A model generated the notes under the pieces. It saw nothing but the letters and a program-made list of their open reading frames with translations, was not told where the DNA came from and made no database searches. The position numbers and the translations under genes are program-made. Of a stretch of 64,000 nt of DNA, positions 21,235-30,362 are shown in pieces. This DNA is from Saccharopolyspora rhizosphaerae. Lineage in GTDB: Bacteria > Actinomycetota > Actinomycetes > Mycobacteriales > Pseudonocardiaceae. How positions within the stretch are numbered: position 1 is the stretch's first letter; each line of letters opens with the position of its first letter. The DNA lies in NCBI RefSeq assembly GCF_003931915.1, contig NZ_RSAA01000009.1:62001-126000 (forward strand), read 5' to 3'.

Positions 21235-21819
21235 TCAGTGACCGCCGCCGGCGTGCTGGCCGCCGCCGGGGACCGGGCTGCCGTGCTCGGGACGCGGGTG
21301 GTGGTCCTCGCCGATCGGCACCTGCACCGTGACCTGGCCGGCCTGGGCGAACACGAAGGTCACCGGGATGGTCACGCCGGGGGTGATGTCCTGCTTCAGG
21401 CCGTTCAGCGTGATCTGCACGGTGCGCTCGCCGGTGCTCGCCGGCTGCGCCGACGGGCCAGTGGCGTGCAGGGCGGTGTTGCTCGGAAGATCCGTGGTGC
21501 CGCTGACCTGGCCCGATGCCGCGTACGGGCTGGAGACCTGGACGAGCTTGTCGTTCGGGCCTTCGTTGCTCAGGACGACCTGGACCGGGGCCGAGGAGCC
21601 CGCGCGGTAGAACGCGCCCTGGGGCGGGAAGGCGAGCGTGGCGTTGCGGACGGCGACCTGCTTCGCGTCACCGCTACCGCCGTTGACGGCGGCAACCTGC
21701 GTGTCGGTCTCGGTGACCTGACCGGCACTGCAGCCGGCGAGGGCGACGACGGCGCCGAGTCCGAGTGCGGCCGGGATCAACCGCAGGCGGACGGCCTTGA
21801 GGTGCTGAGGGCGGCTCAC
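21235..21819 (-). CDS. Secreted lipoprotein, LpqE-like
   Basis: A 194-residue protein with a lipoprotein signal: basic start, hydrophobic stretch, and lipobox LAGC followed by SAGQ. The mature part resembles a small beta-sandwich domain, with DKLVQVSSP and QVTVQVPI. The C-terminus is rich in His and Gly (EDHHPRPEHG, QHAGGGH), suggesting metal binding, perhaps copper. Position between radA and carD matches mycobacterial lpqE (Rv3584), so orthology is likely but function is unknown. GTG 21819 has AGGAAGGGA ten bases upstream. It diverges from carD across a 299-nt gap. Confidence 0.8.
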   Translation of the reverse strand: MSRPQHLKAVRLRLIPAALGLGAVVALAGCSAGQVTETDTQVAAVNGGSGDAKQVAVRNATLAFPPQGAFYRAGSSAPVQVVLSNEGPNDKLVQVSSPYAASGQVSGTTDLPSNTALHATGPSAQPASTGERTVQITLNGLKQDITPGVTIPVTFVFAQAGQVTVQVPIGEDHHPRPEHGSPVPGGGQHAGGGH

Positions 21820-22082
21820 GGTTGCAGCGTCCCTTCCTGATTGCCGGACAACCACGTGGAGCTTAATCCCCGCCTGCCGGGGGCTGCGCAGGGGCTTGCC
21901 GAACTACGCATCGCGGGCCTCCGACCGGCCGCGATGACCACCCGACCGGACGGTCCACCATGGACGGTTTCACAGGGCCGAAAGGTGCTGCCTTGCACGT
22001 CGGAGCGCTTCTTGTCAAGTCCTGTCCACGCTCTGACCTGCGATTACGTTTGGTGAGGCGGTCGAGGCCCGGTTGCCCTACG

Positions 22083-22091
22083 TGCTAAAGT
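22083..22091 (+). promoter_or_regulatory. Extended -10 promoter element of carD
   Basis: TGC followed by TAAAGT gives an extended -10 (TGn-TANNNT). It lies 28 bases before the carD ATG, with AGAGGA as ribosome-binding site between. I see no good -35, which an extended -10 can tolerate. Confidence 0.5.
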
Positions 22092-22118
22092 GGGGGTAGC
22101 GAAAGGGGCAGAGGACAC

Positions 22119-22607
22119 ATGGTTTTCAAGGTCGGAGAGACCGTCGTCTACCCGCACCACGGTGCCGCGCTCATCGAAGCAATCGAGACTCGAGTGATCA
22201 AGGGCGAGGAGAAGCAGTACCTCGTCCTCAAGGTCGCGCAGGGTGACCTCACGGTGCGCGTTCCCGCGGACAACGCCGAGATCGTCGGTGTTCGGGACGT
22301 CGTTGGTCAAGAGGGTCTGGATCGAGTCTTCGACGTGCTGCGGGCCCCGCACACCGAAGAGCCCACGAACTGGTCTCGTCGGTACAAGGCCAACCTGGAG
22401 AAGCTCGCCTCCGGCGACGTGAACAAGGTGGCCGAAGTGGTGCGCGACCTCTGGCGACGCGAGAAGGATCGTGGCCTGTCCGCAGGCGAGAAGCGAATGC
22501 TGGCGAAAGCCCGTCAGATCCTGGTCAGCGAGTTGGCGCTGGCGGAGGGCACTGACGAGGGCAAGGCGGAGACGCTGCTGGACGAAGTCCTCGCCACAGC
22601 GGTGTGA
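22119..22607 (+). CDS. carD: CarD-type RNA polymerase-binding transcription regulator
   Basis: Binds the RNA polymerase beta subunit through an N-terminal Tudor-like domain (residues 1-55, opening [17 protein letters not shown]) and stabilises open complexes through its helical C-terminal domain, which carries the conserved Trp at [11 protein letters not shown]. It controls rRNA transcription and stringent-type responses in mycobacteria, where it is essential. At 162 residues it is nearly identical in layout to mycobacterial CarD. ispD follows after 21 nt on the same strand, so carD-ispD-ispF are probably cotranscribed. Confidence 0.97.
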   Translation: MVFKVGETVVYPHHGAALIEAIETRVIKGEEKQYLVLKVAQGDLTVRVPADNAEIVGVRDVVGQEGLDRVFDVLRAPHTEEPTNWSRRYKANLEKLASGDVNKVAEVVRDLWRREKDRGLSAGEKRMLAKARQILVSELALAEGTDEGKAETLLDEVLATAV

Positions 22608-22628
22608 TCATCGGAACGGCTTCGTAGC

Positions 22629-23321
22629 GTGAGCGTTGTCGCGCTGGTCCCCGCGGCTGGCCGTGGGGTGCGGCTGGGGCTGGACAGGCCCAAGGCGTTG
22701 GTTCCGGTGAGAGGTGAGTCCCTGCTGCTGCGCGCGGTTCGAGGCCTGCTGGGCTCGGGCTGCGTGCAGCACGTCGTGGTGGCCGCGCCGCCCGACCAGG
22801 TCGAGGTCGTGGCGGCGGAGCTCGCCGCGCTGCCGCACGCGCACGTGGTGCCGGGTGGAGCCGAGCGCACGGACTCCGTGCGCCTGGCGCTCGGTGCGGC
22901 CGGCGAGGTGGCGCCGGACGCGCACGTCGTGCTGGTGCACGACGCCGCGCGGTGCTTCACCCCGGCGAGCGTGATCCGCGACGTCGTGTCCGCGGTGGAG
23001 GCCGGTGCGCCCGCCGTGGTCCCCGTGCTCCCCGTCACGGACACCATCAAGGAGGTCGACGGGTCGAGCACGGTCGTCAAGACCGTCGACCGCGCACCGC
23101 TGCGCGCGGTGCAAACCCCCCAGGGCTTCAACATCGACGTCCTGCGGCAGGCCTACGCCGCCGCGGGCGACATCGCCACCGACGACGCCGGGCTGGTCGA
23201 GCGCGTCGGCGGCAAGGTCCACACCGTCGACGGCCACCCCGATGCCCTGAAGATCACGACCGCCTTCGACCTGGCGGTCGCCGAGGCCGTCCTGGCCGCC
23301 GAGGAGAGTTCCGCGAAGTGA
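22629..23321 (+). CDS. ispD: 2-C-methyl-D-erythritol 4-phosphate cytidylyltransferase
   Basis: The MEP-pathway enzyme that makes CDP-methylerythritol from CTP, towards isoprenoids. The nucleotide-binding start [18 protein letters not shown] and the later [17 protein letters not shown] and QTPQGF motifs are typical. Length is 230 residues. The start is GTG with only a weak upstream GGAA. It follows carD closely and its stop overlaps the ispF start by four bases (GTGA), so IspD and IspF, which act two steps apart, are translated together. Confidence 0.95.
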   Translation: MSVVALVPAAGRGVRLGLDRPKALVPVRGESLLLRAVRGLLGSGCVQHVVVAAPPDQVEVVAAELAALPHAHVVPGGAERTDSVRLALGAAGEVAPDAHVVLVHDAARCFTPASVIRDVVSAVEAGAPAVVPVLPVTDTIKEVDGSSTVVKTVDRAPLRAVQTPQGFNIDVLRQAYAAAGDIATDDAGLVERVGGKVHTVDGHPDALKITTAFDLAVAEAVLAAEESSAK

Positions 23322-23794
23322 GTGATCGTCTGCCGTTCGTCGGGCAGGGCGTGGACGTGCACCCGGTGCAGGCCGGGCGCGACTGCTGGATCGCCGGGCT
23401 GCAGTGGCCGGGTGTGGACGGCTGCGCCGGCCACTCCGACGGTGACGTGGCCTCCCACGCGCTGTGCGACGCGCTGCTGTCGGCCGCGGGCCTGGGTGAC
23501 CTGGGCGCGGTGTTCGGCACCGGCGACGACCGCTGGGCAGGCGCGCACGGTGCCGAGCTGCTGGCGGAGGTCCGGAACCGCATCGCCGCCGCCGGACACG
23601 CCATCGGCAACGCGACCGTGCAGGTCATCGGCAACGCCCCGCGCATCGGCAAGCGCCGTGAGGAAGCGCAGGAGGTGCTGTCGAAGGCGATCGGTGCGCC
23701 GGTGTCGGTGTCCGGCACGACCTCCGACGGGCTCGGTCTGACCGGGCGCGGTGAGGGTGTCGCGGCCGTGGCGACGGCGTTGGTCTTCCGCTGA
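23318..23794 (+). CDS. ispF: 2-C-methyl-D-erythritol 2,4-cyclodiphosphate synthase
   Basis: Cyclises CDP-methylerythritol 2-phosphate to MEcPP with loss of CMP. The zinc-binding signature DVHPV near residue 11 and the [16 protein letters not shown] block with the third metal ligand are present. The C-terminus carries [15 protein letters not shown], the family signature for the trimer interface. Length of 158 residues is normal. The GTG at 23318 overlaps the ispD stop. It ends the carD-ispDF transcription unit. Confidence 0.96.
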   Translation: MSDRLPFVGQGVDVHPVQAGRDCWIAGLQWPGVDGCAGHSDGDVASHALCDALLSAAGLGDLGAVFGTGDDRWAGAHGAELLAEVRNRIAAAGHAIGNATVQVIGNAPRIGKRREEAQEVLSKAIGAPVSVSGTTSDGLGLTGRGEGVAAVATALVFR

Positions 23795-23894
23795 CCGACG
23801 CAGCAGCGGCACAGGGGTGTCACTGACCCGGAATCGGGGTGAACTCGGGGGCCGCCCCCTTCTGAACCGGGCCCCGGCGCGGGATGCTCGGACC

Positions 23895-24092
23895 ATGGTG
23901 ATCGAGCGGAACCGGTGGTTGCGTCGGCTGCTCGTCGCGCAGCCGGTGGTGCTGTGGCCGGTGTCGGTGGTGCTCTGGTCGCTGGGCGGCGAGCTCGACC
24001 TCGCGCTGGCGGTCCTGCTGCTGTGGCTGAGCGCTGCGGCGAGCGTCGCGGCCATCGTCGTCCCGATGAAGCGGAACCCGCGCTGCGGTTGA
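23895..24092 (+). CDS. Possible small two-span membrane protein
   Basis: A 65-residue frame opening MVIERNRWLRRLLVAQ with two hydrophobic segments (about residues 11-30 and 34-58) and a basic tail KRNPRCG. Charge distribution (basic start, basic end) suits a small membrane protein. No good ribosome-binding site is present. A weak GATGCT box six bases upstream could give a leaderless message. Longer in-frame starts exist from 23751 but overlap ispF. I do not recognise it, and it may be non-coding. Confidence 0.4.
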   Translation: MVIERNRWLRRLLVAQPVVLWPVSVVLWSLGGELDLALAVLLLWLSAAASVAAIVVPMKRNPRCG

Positions 24093-24217
24093 GTCCGGTC
24101 GGCTCGCGCGGCGGAAGGAGCAGCGGCTCCGGCTCGCGCAGGGCGGCGAACGGGGGAATTCGCCCTCGGCGGTCGTGACCTTGACCGCAGGCGCGTGTCG
24201 GGCGCGTCCCGCCCGCA

Positions 24218-24223
24218 TACCGT
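24218..24223 (+). promoter_or_regulatory. -10 box of leaderless HAD-gene transcript
   Basis: TACCGT ends seven bases before the GTG at 24231. There is no ribosome-binding site. Confidence 0.5.
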
Positions 24224-24230
24224 TGCTCGT

Positions 24231-24911
24231 GTGACTCTGCGCGCGGTGATCTTCGACTTCTCCGGCACCCTCTTCCGGTTGGAGGAGAACGCGTCCTGGT
24301 ACGCCGACCTCACCGACGCCGACGGGGGCCGCTTCGACCTCGCGGCGCAGGCCGAGGTCATGCGCCGGATGACTGCCCCGTCCGGCCAGGTGGTCGAGCT
24401 CGGCGCGGAGTTCGTCGAGGCCTGGGAGAAGCGCGACCTCGACCCCGAGCTGCACCGCAAGGTCTACGTCGAGGTGCTGCGCAGCTCCGGTGTCCCGGAC
24501 CCGCAGGCGGACGGCCTGTACGCCCGGTTGATCGACCCCGACCAGTGGACGCCGTACCCGGACACCGCCGAGGTGCTGCGCCGGCTGTCGGAGCAGGGCG
24601 TGAAGGTGGGCGTGATCAGCAACATCGCCTTCGACATCCGTCCGGCGTTCGACCGGCTCGACATCACCGAGCACGTCGACGAGTTCCTGCTGTCGTACCT
24701 CGAAGAGGTGATCAAGCCCGATCCGAAGATCTTCCTGCGGGCCTGCGAGCGCCTCGGCGTCGCGCCGGAGGAGGCGCTGATGGTCGGGGACAGCGTGGAG
24801 GCCGACGGCGGTGCGGCGGCGGTCGGGTGCCAGGTCGCGATCGTCGACCCCGTCCCCACCAGCGAGCGGCCGACCGGCCTGATCGACGCGGTCGGGGACC
24901 TGCTGCGCTGA
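24231..24911 (+). CDS. HAD-superfamily hydrolase
   Basis: A 226-residue HAD protein. Motif I reads IFDFSGTLF, so the nucleophilic Asp is kept while the usual second Asp is Ser. Motif II is VGVISNIAFD, motif III includes the Lys of VIKPDPKIF, and motif IV is MVGDSVEADG. A helical cap lies between motifs I and II (about residues 20-95). Substitution of the second Asp is common in this actinobacterial group and need not abolish activity, but makes phosphatase versus other activity uncertain. Substrate unknown. It is placed between ispF and cysS with its own leaderless-type promoter. Confidence 0.85.
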   Translation: MTLRAVIFDFSGTLFRLEENASWYADLTDADGGRFDLAAQAEVMRRMTAPSGQVVELGAEFVEAWEKRDLDPELHRKVYVEVLRSSGVPDPQADGLYARLIDPDQWTPYPDTAEVLRRLSEQGVKVGVISNIAFDIRPAFDRLDITEHVDEFLLSYLEEVIKPDPKIFLRACERLGVAPEEALMVGDSVEADGGAAAVGCQVAIVDPVPTSERPTGLIDAVGDLLR

Positions 24912-24978
24912 CCTCGCCGGCTCCGGACCGGCCTTGACGACAACCGGCCTGTCGTGATTGCCCTGAAGTGCTTCCCCG

Positions 24979-24984
24979 TACCAT
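24979..24984 (+). promoter_or_regulatory. -10 box of leaderless cysS transcript
   Basis: TACCAT ends seven bases before the GTG at 24992, which lacks a ribosome-binding site. Confidence 0.55.
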
Positions 24985-24991
24985 CAGGGGC

Positions 24992-26380
24992 GTGAGCCTG
25001 CACCTGCATGACACAGCGACCCGCACGACGCGCGAGTTCCACCCGCGCTGCGACGGAGTGGCGTCGATCTATGTCTGTGGTGCCACCGTCCAGGGTGTTC
25101 CGCACGTTGGCCACGTCCGCAGCGGGCTGAACTTCGACGTGCTGCGTCGCTGGCTGCTGCACAAGGGCTACGACGTGCTCTTGGTGCGCAACGTCACCGA
25201 CATCGACGACAAGATCCTCACCAAGGCGGCCGAAGCGGGCCGGCCGTGGTGGGAGTGGGCGGCCACGCACGAGCGCGCCTTCGAGTCGGCCTACGACCGG
25301 CTCGGCTGCCTGCCGCCGTCGGCGCTGCCGCGCGCGACCGGGCACGTCACGCAGATGATCGACCTCGTCCAGCGCCTCATCGACAAAGGGCACGCCTACG
25401 CCTCCGGTGGTGACGTCTACTTCGACGTCGCCTCCTACGGCGAGGAGTACGGACGGCTGTCCGGGCAGCGCCTCGACGAGGTGCAGCAGGGCGAGTCGCT
25501 GGCCTCCGGCAAGCGCGACCCGCGCGACTTCACCCTCTGGAAGGCCGCGAAGCCGGGCGAACCGAGCTGGCCGACGCCGTGGGGCCACGGCAGGCCGGGC
25601 TGGCACCTGGAGTGCTCGGCGATGGCGACCTTCTACCTGGGCGGCGAGTTCGACATCCACGGCGGCGGCCTGGACCTGGTGTTCCCGCACCACGAGAACG
25701 AGCTGGCGCAGTCCAACGCGGCAGGTGACGGGTTCGCCCAGTACTGGATGCACAACGCGTGGGTCACCATGAGCGGCGAGAAGATGTCGAAGTCGCTCGG
25801 CAACGTGCTGTCCATCCCGTCGGTGCTGGAGCGCGCGCGTGCCGTCGAGCTGCGCTACTACCTGGTCACCCCGCACTACCGGTCCACGCTCGAGTTCTCC
25901 GAGGCGGGGTTGAAGGAAGCGGCCGCCGCCTACGGCCGCATCGAGAACTTCGTCCGCAAGGTCGCCGACCGCACCGGTTCGGTCGAGCCGGGTGCGGTTT
26001 CCGCCGAGTTCGCCGAGGCGCTCGACGACGACCTGGGTACCCCGCAGGCCACCGCCGCCGTGCACGCGGCGGTCCGCGAGGGCAACGCCGCGCTGGACCG
26101 CGGTGACGACGAGGCGGCCCGCGCCGCCGCCGCGTCGGTGCGCGCGATGACCGGCGTGCTGGGCCTGGACCCGCTGTCGTCGCAGTGGGCCGAGGGCAGC
26201 GGCAACGCTGTGCACGAGGCGCTCGGCGAGGCCGTGCGCCTGGTGCTCGAACAGCGCCAGAAGGCGCGTGCGGAGCGCGACTTCGCCACCGCCGACCTGC
26301 TGCGGGACCGCCTGCAGGAAGGCGGGATCGCCGTCGAGGACACCCCCGACGGTCCGACGTGGACATTGAAAGACGGGTAA
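24992..26380 (+). CDS. cysS: Cysteinyl-tRNA synthetase
   Basis: Charges tRNA-Cys, class I. The HIGH motif reads HVGH (residues 38-41) within [13 protein letters not shown], and KMSKS lies near residue 264. Zinc ligands are visible as Cys29, the Cys of LECSAM near residue 208, and the His pair of FPHHENE. The C-terminal DALR-type helical domain follows. At 462 residues it has the actinobacterial length. Start GTG 24992 is preferred because of the TACCAT box seven bases upstream. rlmB starts three bases after its stop, so the two share a transcript. Confidence 0.96.
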   Translation: MSLHLHDTATRTTREFHPRCDGVASIYVCGATVQGVPHVGHVRSGLNFDVLRRWLLHKGYDVLLVRNVTDIDDKILTKAAEAGRPWWEWAATHERAFESAYDRLGCLPPSALPRATGHVTQMIDLVQRLIDKGHAYASGGDVYFDVASYGEEYGRLSGQRLDEVQQGESLASGKRDPRDFTLWKAAKPGEPSWPTPWGHGRPGWHLECSAMATFYLGGEFDIHGGGLDLVFPHHENELAQSNAAGDGFAQYWMHNAWVTMSGEKMSKSLGNVLSIPSVLERARAVELRYYLVTPHYRSTLEFSEAGLKEAAAAYGRIENFVRKVADRTGSVEPGAVSAEFAEALDDDLGTPQATAAVHAAVREGNAALDRGDDEAARAAAASVRAMTGVLGLDPLSSQWAEGSGNAVHEALGEAVRLVLEQRQKARAERDFATADLLRDRLQEGGIAVEDTPDGPTWTLKDG

Positions 26381-26383
26381 CTC

Positions 26384-27340
26384 GTGGCCGGCAACGACAA
26401 GCGTCGCGGAGGCGTGCGCAAGACCAACAAGAAGGGCATGGTCGTCGGGTCCGGCGGGCAGCGGCGCCGCGGTCTCAAGGGCAAGGGGCCCACGCCGAAG
26501 GCGGAGGACCGCGTCTCGCACCCGGCGAAGAAGCGCGCCGAGCAACGTGCCAAGGCCGAGCAGCAGCGCGCCAAGCGCCAGGCCGCGGCCGAGAACGCGC
26601 CTGAGCTCGTCGCCGGTCGCAACCCGGTGGTCGAGTGCGTCCGCGCAGGTGTTCCGGCCACCGGCATGTACGTCGCGCAGGGCATCGACGTCGACGACCG
26701 GGTCGGCGAGGCGGTCCGCGAGGCCGAGAACCGCGGCATCCCGGTGGTCGACGTGCCGCGCGTCGAGCTCGACCGCATGACCAGCGGCGCGGTGCACCAG
26801 GGCTTGGCCCTGCAAGTACCGCCGTTCGACTACGCGCACCCCGACGAGGTGCTCCGGGCCGCGCAGGACACGGGCCTGCCACCGCTGATCGTGGCGCTGG
26901 ACGGCGTCACCGATCCGCGCAACCTGGGCGCGGTGATCCGCTCGGCGGCCGCGTTCGGCGCGCACGGCGTGGTCGTTCCGCAGCGGCGCAGTGCGGGGAT
27001 CACGGCGGTGACGTGGCGGACCAGCGCGGGCACGGCGGCGAAGCTGCCGGTCGCCAAGGCCGTCAACCTGACGCGCACGCTGAAGGACTACAAGGAAGCC
27101 GGACTGATGGTCGTCGGCCTGGACGCCGACTCCGACATCACCTCCGACGAGCTTGAGCTGGCCACCGGCCCGCTGGTGGTCGTCGTCGGATCGGAGGGCC
27201 GGGGCCTGTCACGGCTGGTGCGCGACACGTGCGACCAGACGGTGTCGATCCCGATGGCCACCGACGTCGAGTCGCTCAACGCCTCGGTCGCGGCCGGTGT
27301 CGTGCTCGCCGAGGTCGCCCGGCGCCGCCGGATCCGCTGA
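26384..27340 (+). CDS. rlmB: 23S rRNA (guanosine-2'-O-)-methyltransferase RlmB, SpoU family
   Basis: A SPOUT (trefoil-knot) methyltransferase that 2'-O-methylates a guanosine in 23S rRNA using SAM. A very basic N-terminal extension of about 70 residues, rich in Lys and Arg, precedes the substrate-binding domain (about 76-150). The knot domain has motif 1 [16 protein letters not shown], motif 2 [11 protein letters not shown] and motif 3 [15 protein letters not shown]. Length is 318 residues. It starts with GTG three bases after cysS. The family also contains tRNA methylases, so the exact target is inferred from the cysS context common to actinobacteria. Confidence 0.9.
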   Translation: MAGNDKRRGGVRKTNKKGMVVGSGGQRRRGLKGKGPTPKAEDRVSHPAKKRAEQRAKAEQQRAKRQAAAENAPELVAGRNPVVECVRAGVPATGMYVAQGIDVDDRVGEAVREAENRGIPVVDVPRVELDRMTSGAVHQGLALQVPPFDYAHPDEVLRAAQDTGLPPLIVALDGVTDPRNLGAVIRSAAAFGAHGVVVPQRRSAGITAVTWRTSAGTAAKLPVAKAVNLTRTLKDYKEAGLMVVGLDADSDITSDELELATGPLVVVVGSEGRGLSRLVRDTCDQTVSIPMATDVESLNASVAAGVVLAEVARRRRIR

Positions 27341-27536
27341 CGGGTTCGGGAACCTCACCCACCCGCCGACCTCGGGCCGGGGCACCGCTGTGCTCCGGCC
27401 CGTTCCGCGGGTTCTCGCGGCGCAGTACCTGAGAGCCGGGCCCGTTCGGGGCCTGTGGCGCGCTGACCTCGGCTAGGCTCCTCCTCCGGCAACCTGAACC
27501 GAGGAGGCGTGGGCCTCCCGCAACCGAGGCCCGTCG

Positions 27537-28973
27537 ATGTCGTTCGCTTCACCGCTGTTCCTGTGGTACTTCCTGCCGGCCGTGCTCGCGGTCGTCCTGG
27601 TGGCACCCCGCAGCGGGCGCAACCTCGTCGTCGCGATCGCGAGCCTCGTCTTCTACGCCAGCGGCGCGGGCGGCACGACGGTGCTGCTGCTCGCGTGCAT
27701 CGCGGTGAACTTCCTGGCAGGTCCTCGCCTGGAACCGGGCCACGAGTGGCCGGGCCAGCGGGAACGCCGGAAGTGGCTGCTGGTGGGCGTGATCGCGTTC
27801 GACCTGGCGGTCCTGCTGGTCTGGAAGTACGCGGGTTTCGCCACCGAGCAGCTGGCCGTGCTGGCGCGCTGGTTCGGCGGCGACTACCCGGTGCTGCAGC
27901 TGGCGCTGCCGATCGGGATCTCCTTCTACACCTTCCACCACATCTCGTACGTGGTGGACATCTACCGGGGCGAACGCCCGGCGCTGCGCGACCCGGTCTC
28001 GTTCGTCACCTACATCGCGATGTTCCCGCAGCTGGTGGCGGGGCCGATCGTGCGCTACCGGGAGATCGCCGACCAGCTGCCGCAGCGCCGCACGCACCGC
28101 CTCGACGACATCGCGGCCGGGTTCCCGCGCTTCGCCTGGGGCCTGACGAAGAAGGTCGTCATCGCCGACACGGTGGCCCCGATGGTCGACGCGTGCTTCG
28201 CGACCCCCGCGCACGAGATGACGTTCGCGATCGCCTGGCTGGGCGCGATCGGCTACACCGCGCAGCTGTACTTCGACTTCTCCGGCTACTCGGACATGGC
28301 CATCGGTGTGGGGCGGATGCTGGGTTTCCGGCTGCCGGAGAACTTCGCGCGGCCCTACTCGTCGGTGACGATCACCGAGTTCTGGCGGCGCTGGCACATG
28401 TCGCTGTCGCGCTGGTTCCGCGACTACGTCTACATCCCGCTCGGCGGGAACCGGGCCGGGACGGCGACGACCTACCGGAACCTGACGATCATCTTCGTGC
28501 TGACCGGGTTTTGGCACGGTGCCGCGTGGACCTACCTGGTGTGGGGGCTCTTCCACGGTGCGCTGCTGGTCCTGGAACGCCGCTTCGGCTGGTCGGTGTC
28601 GCCGGCGGACTGGCGGACCCGGCTCGGCCGTCGGGCGCTGACGATGCTGCTGGTGGTGGTCGGCTGGGTGTTCTTCCGCGCGCCGGACCTCGGCAGCGCG
28701 CTGGGGATGCTGGGGCACATGCTGGTGCCGGACCTGGCCGGGCTGACCGACGTCGTCGCCGCGTCGGTGACCCACCAGCGCACCTTCTTCCTGCTGGTCG
28801 CGCTGGTCGTGGTGCTGCTTCCGGCGGGATCGGGGACCGGCCCGTTCCTGGAGTCGGTCCGCACCCGCGAGGCCTACGCCCTGCGCGCCGCGGTGCTGAC
28901 GGCGGGCCTGGGCTACTCCGGCCTGCTGGTCGCCACCGGCACGTTCAGCCCGTTCCTGTACTACCAGTTCTAG
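27537..28973 (+). CDS. MBOAT-family O-acyltransferase (AlgI-like)
   Basis: A 478-residue polytopic membrane protein with about ten spans. The MBOAT signature is visible as FWRRWHMSLSRWFRDYVYIPLGGNR, then GFWHGAAWTYLVWG with the invariant catalytic His. AlgI-type proteins pass acetyl groups across the membrane to a partner that O-acetylates an exported polysaccharide or cell-wall polymer. The next gene encodes an AlgJ/AlgX-like partner seven bases downstream, supporting this role. The polymer is not identifiable here. A TAGGCT box at 27474 may be its -10. The ATG follows GAGG. Confidence 0.9.
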   Translation: MSFASPLFLWYFLPAVLAVVLVAPRSGRNLVVAIASLVFYASGAGGTTVLLLACIAVNFLAGPRLEPGHEWPGQRERRKWLLVGVIAFDLAVLLVWKYAGFATEQLAVLARWFGGDYPVLQLALPIGISFYTFHHISYVVDIYRGERPALRDPVSFVTYIAMFPQLVAGPIVRYREIADQLPQRRTHRLDDIAAGFPRFAWGLTKKVVIADTVAPMVDACFATPAHEMTFAIAWLGAIGYTAQLYFDFSGYSDMAIGVGRMLGFRLPENFARPYSSVTITEFWRRWHMSLSRWFRDYVYIPLGGNRAGTATTYRNLTIIFVLTGFWHGAAWTYLVWGLFHGALLVLERRFGWSVSPADWRTRLGRRALTMLLVVVGWVFFRAPDLGSALGMLGHMLVPDLAGLTDVVAASVTHQRTFFLLVALVVVLLPAGSGTGPFLESVRTREAYALRAAVLTAGLGYSGLLVATGTFSPFLYYQF

Positions 28974-28979
28974 GAGGAC

Positions 28980-30260
28980 GTGAGCGACGTGAGGTCACCT
29001 GAGCTGCCGCCGGTGCACGAGGCGTGGTTGCCGCGGGAACACCCGTTGCACCGGCCTCGCCACGGCCGTCGCCAGCTGTTGGCGTTGATCTGCGCGCTGG
29101 CGTTCTTCAGCGCTCCGGTGAGCAGCTGGTTGTTCGGCGCGCGCCCGGAGCAGCTGGAGAACCGGCCGCTGGCCGAACTCCCCAGCGTCACGGCGGATTT
29201 CGGGTTCTTCACCGGGCTGAGCGGCTGGGCCACCGACCACCTCCCGTTCCGCAAGGCCGCGGTGCAGGCGGTCAGCGGGATCAGCAGGGGAGTGTTCGGC
29301 GAACCGGCGCCGCTGGCCGGCGGTTCGCACGGCTCGCCGGTGGGAGCGGGACAGCGGGACGCCAAGCCGCCGATCGACGAGAGCGTGTTCCCGCCGGTCA
29401 TCGAGGGCCGCGACGGGTGGCTGTACCTCGGCCACGACGTGTCCTACCGCTGCGTGCCGACCCGCACGACCGACGAGGTCATCGCCGGGTTGCGCGCCTG
29501 GCGGAAGGTGGTCGAGTCGTCTGGGCGGACGTTCCAGCTGGTCATCGCCCCGGACAAGTCGACCGTGCACCCGGAGCACCTGCCGGAGGACTACCCTGGC
29601 GAGGACTGCTCGGTGGCGGCGCGCGAGGAGTTCTGGCGCGAGGTCCCGAAGGCCACCGGTGCGATCGACCTGCGCGGACCGCTGCGGCGCACGGCGGAGC
29701 GCATCGGGCACCCGGTCTACCACGACATCGACACGCACTGGACCCACGAGGGCGGCGCGACGATGGTCTACCAGCTCGCCGAACGGCTGTCGCCGGGCAT
29801 CACCGGAACCTGGGAGATGCGGCCGTCGCGGCAGTACCCGCACAGCGCGGACATCCCGGACCTGCTGGGGCAGGACCGCGAGGTCCAGATCCAGGCCTAC
29901 GCGCTCGCGCCCGACGGGGGGGAGGACGGCACGCGGTTCAAGCCCAGCGACTTCCACGAACCGCTGCGGCTGACCTCGCCGCCCAAGCCCGGCATGATCA
30001 CCGCACCGGTGCGCCTGGTCGGCGACTCCTTCAGCCAGTTCGCCAGCCCGTACTTCGCGGCCACGCACTCCGACATCACCATCACGCACCCGGACAACGT
30101 CGCCACGAACCCGCAGGGCACGGCGAACCTCCTGGCGGAGGGCGAGGTCATCACCTTCGAACTCTCCGAGCGCTTCGTGGCGGGCGGCCGCTACCCGCTG
30201 CTCGAGCCGGAGGTGGCGGCGCAGGTCGGCGCGGTCCTCGCAGCACACCCCGTGCGGTGA
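28980..30260 (+). CDS. AlgJ/AlgX-like SGNH-type O-acetyltransferase partner
   Basis: A type II membrane protein: about 30 cytoplasmic residues, one membrane span (LLALICALAFFSAPV) and an extracytoplasmic domain. Motifs of the AlgX/AlgJ SGNH-like family are present: YHDIDTHWTHEGG (catalytic D-x-H) and RLVGDSFSQF (GDS with the nucleophilic Ser). It probably transfers acetyl groups delivered by the preceding MBOAT protein to a surface polymer. Length is 426 residues. The GTG at 28980 sits only two bases after AGGAGG, and an in-frame GTG at 28989 is a reasonable alternative start. It ends at a strong bidirectional hairpin. Confidence 0.82.
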   Translation: MSDVRSPELPPVHEAWLPREHPLHRPRHGRRQLLALICALAFFSAPVSSWLFGARPEQLENRPLAELPSVTADFGFFTGLSGWATDHLPFRKAAVQAVSGISRGVFGEPAPLAGGSHGSPVGAGQRDAKPPIDESVFPPVIEGRDGWLYLGHDVSYRCVPTRTTDEVIAGLRAWRKVVESSGRTFQLVIAPDKSTVHPEHLPEDYPGEDCSVAAREEFWREVPKATGAIDLRGPLRRTAERIGHPVYHDIDTHWTHEGGATMVYQLAERLSPGITGTWEMRPSRQYPHSADIPDLLGQDREVQIQAYALAPDGGEDGTRFKPSDFHEPLRLTSPPKPGMITAPVRLVGDSFSQFASPYFAATHSDITITHPDNVATNPQGTANLLAEGEVITFELSERFVAGGRYPLLEPEVAAQVGAVLAAHPVR

Positions 30261-30314
30261 GGGCAGCGGCGTCCCGGGTGACCGGTCACGTCGGACGGTC
30301 CTGGTGCTGGGACG

Positions 30315-30350
30315 AGAACGCCCGGGCGGCTCGAACCGCCCGGGCGTTCT
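30315..30350. terminator. Bidirectional hairpin between O-acetyltransferase gene and ectD
   Basis: A perfect 15-bp stem (arms 30315-30329 and 30336-30350, core GAACGCCCGGGCGG) with a 6-base loop lies between convergent genes and can serve both. Confidence 0.8.
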
Positions 30351-30362
30351 GCGCTGATCCGA

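Noticed and set aside
24231..24911. HAD protein as inactive because motif I reads DFSGT
   Set aside because: The nucleophilic Asp and motifs II-IV are intact. Loss of the second Asp is known in active subfamilies.
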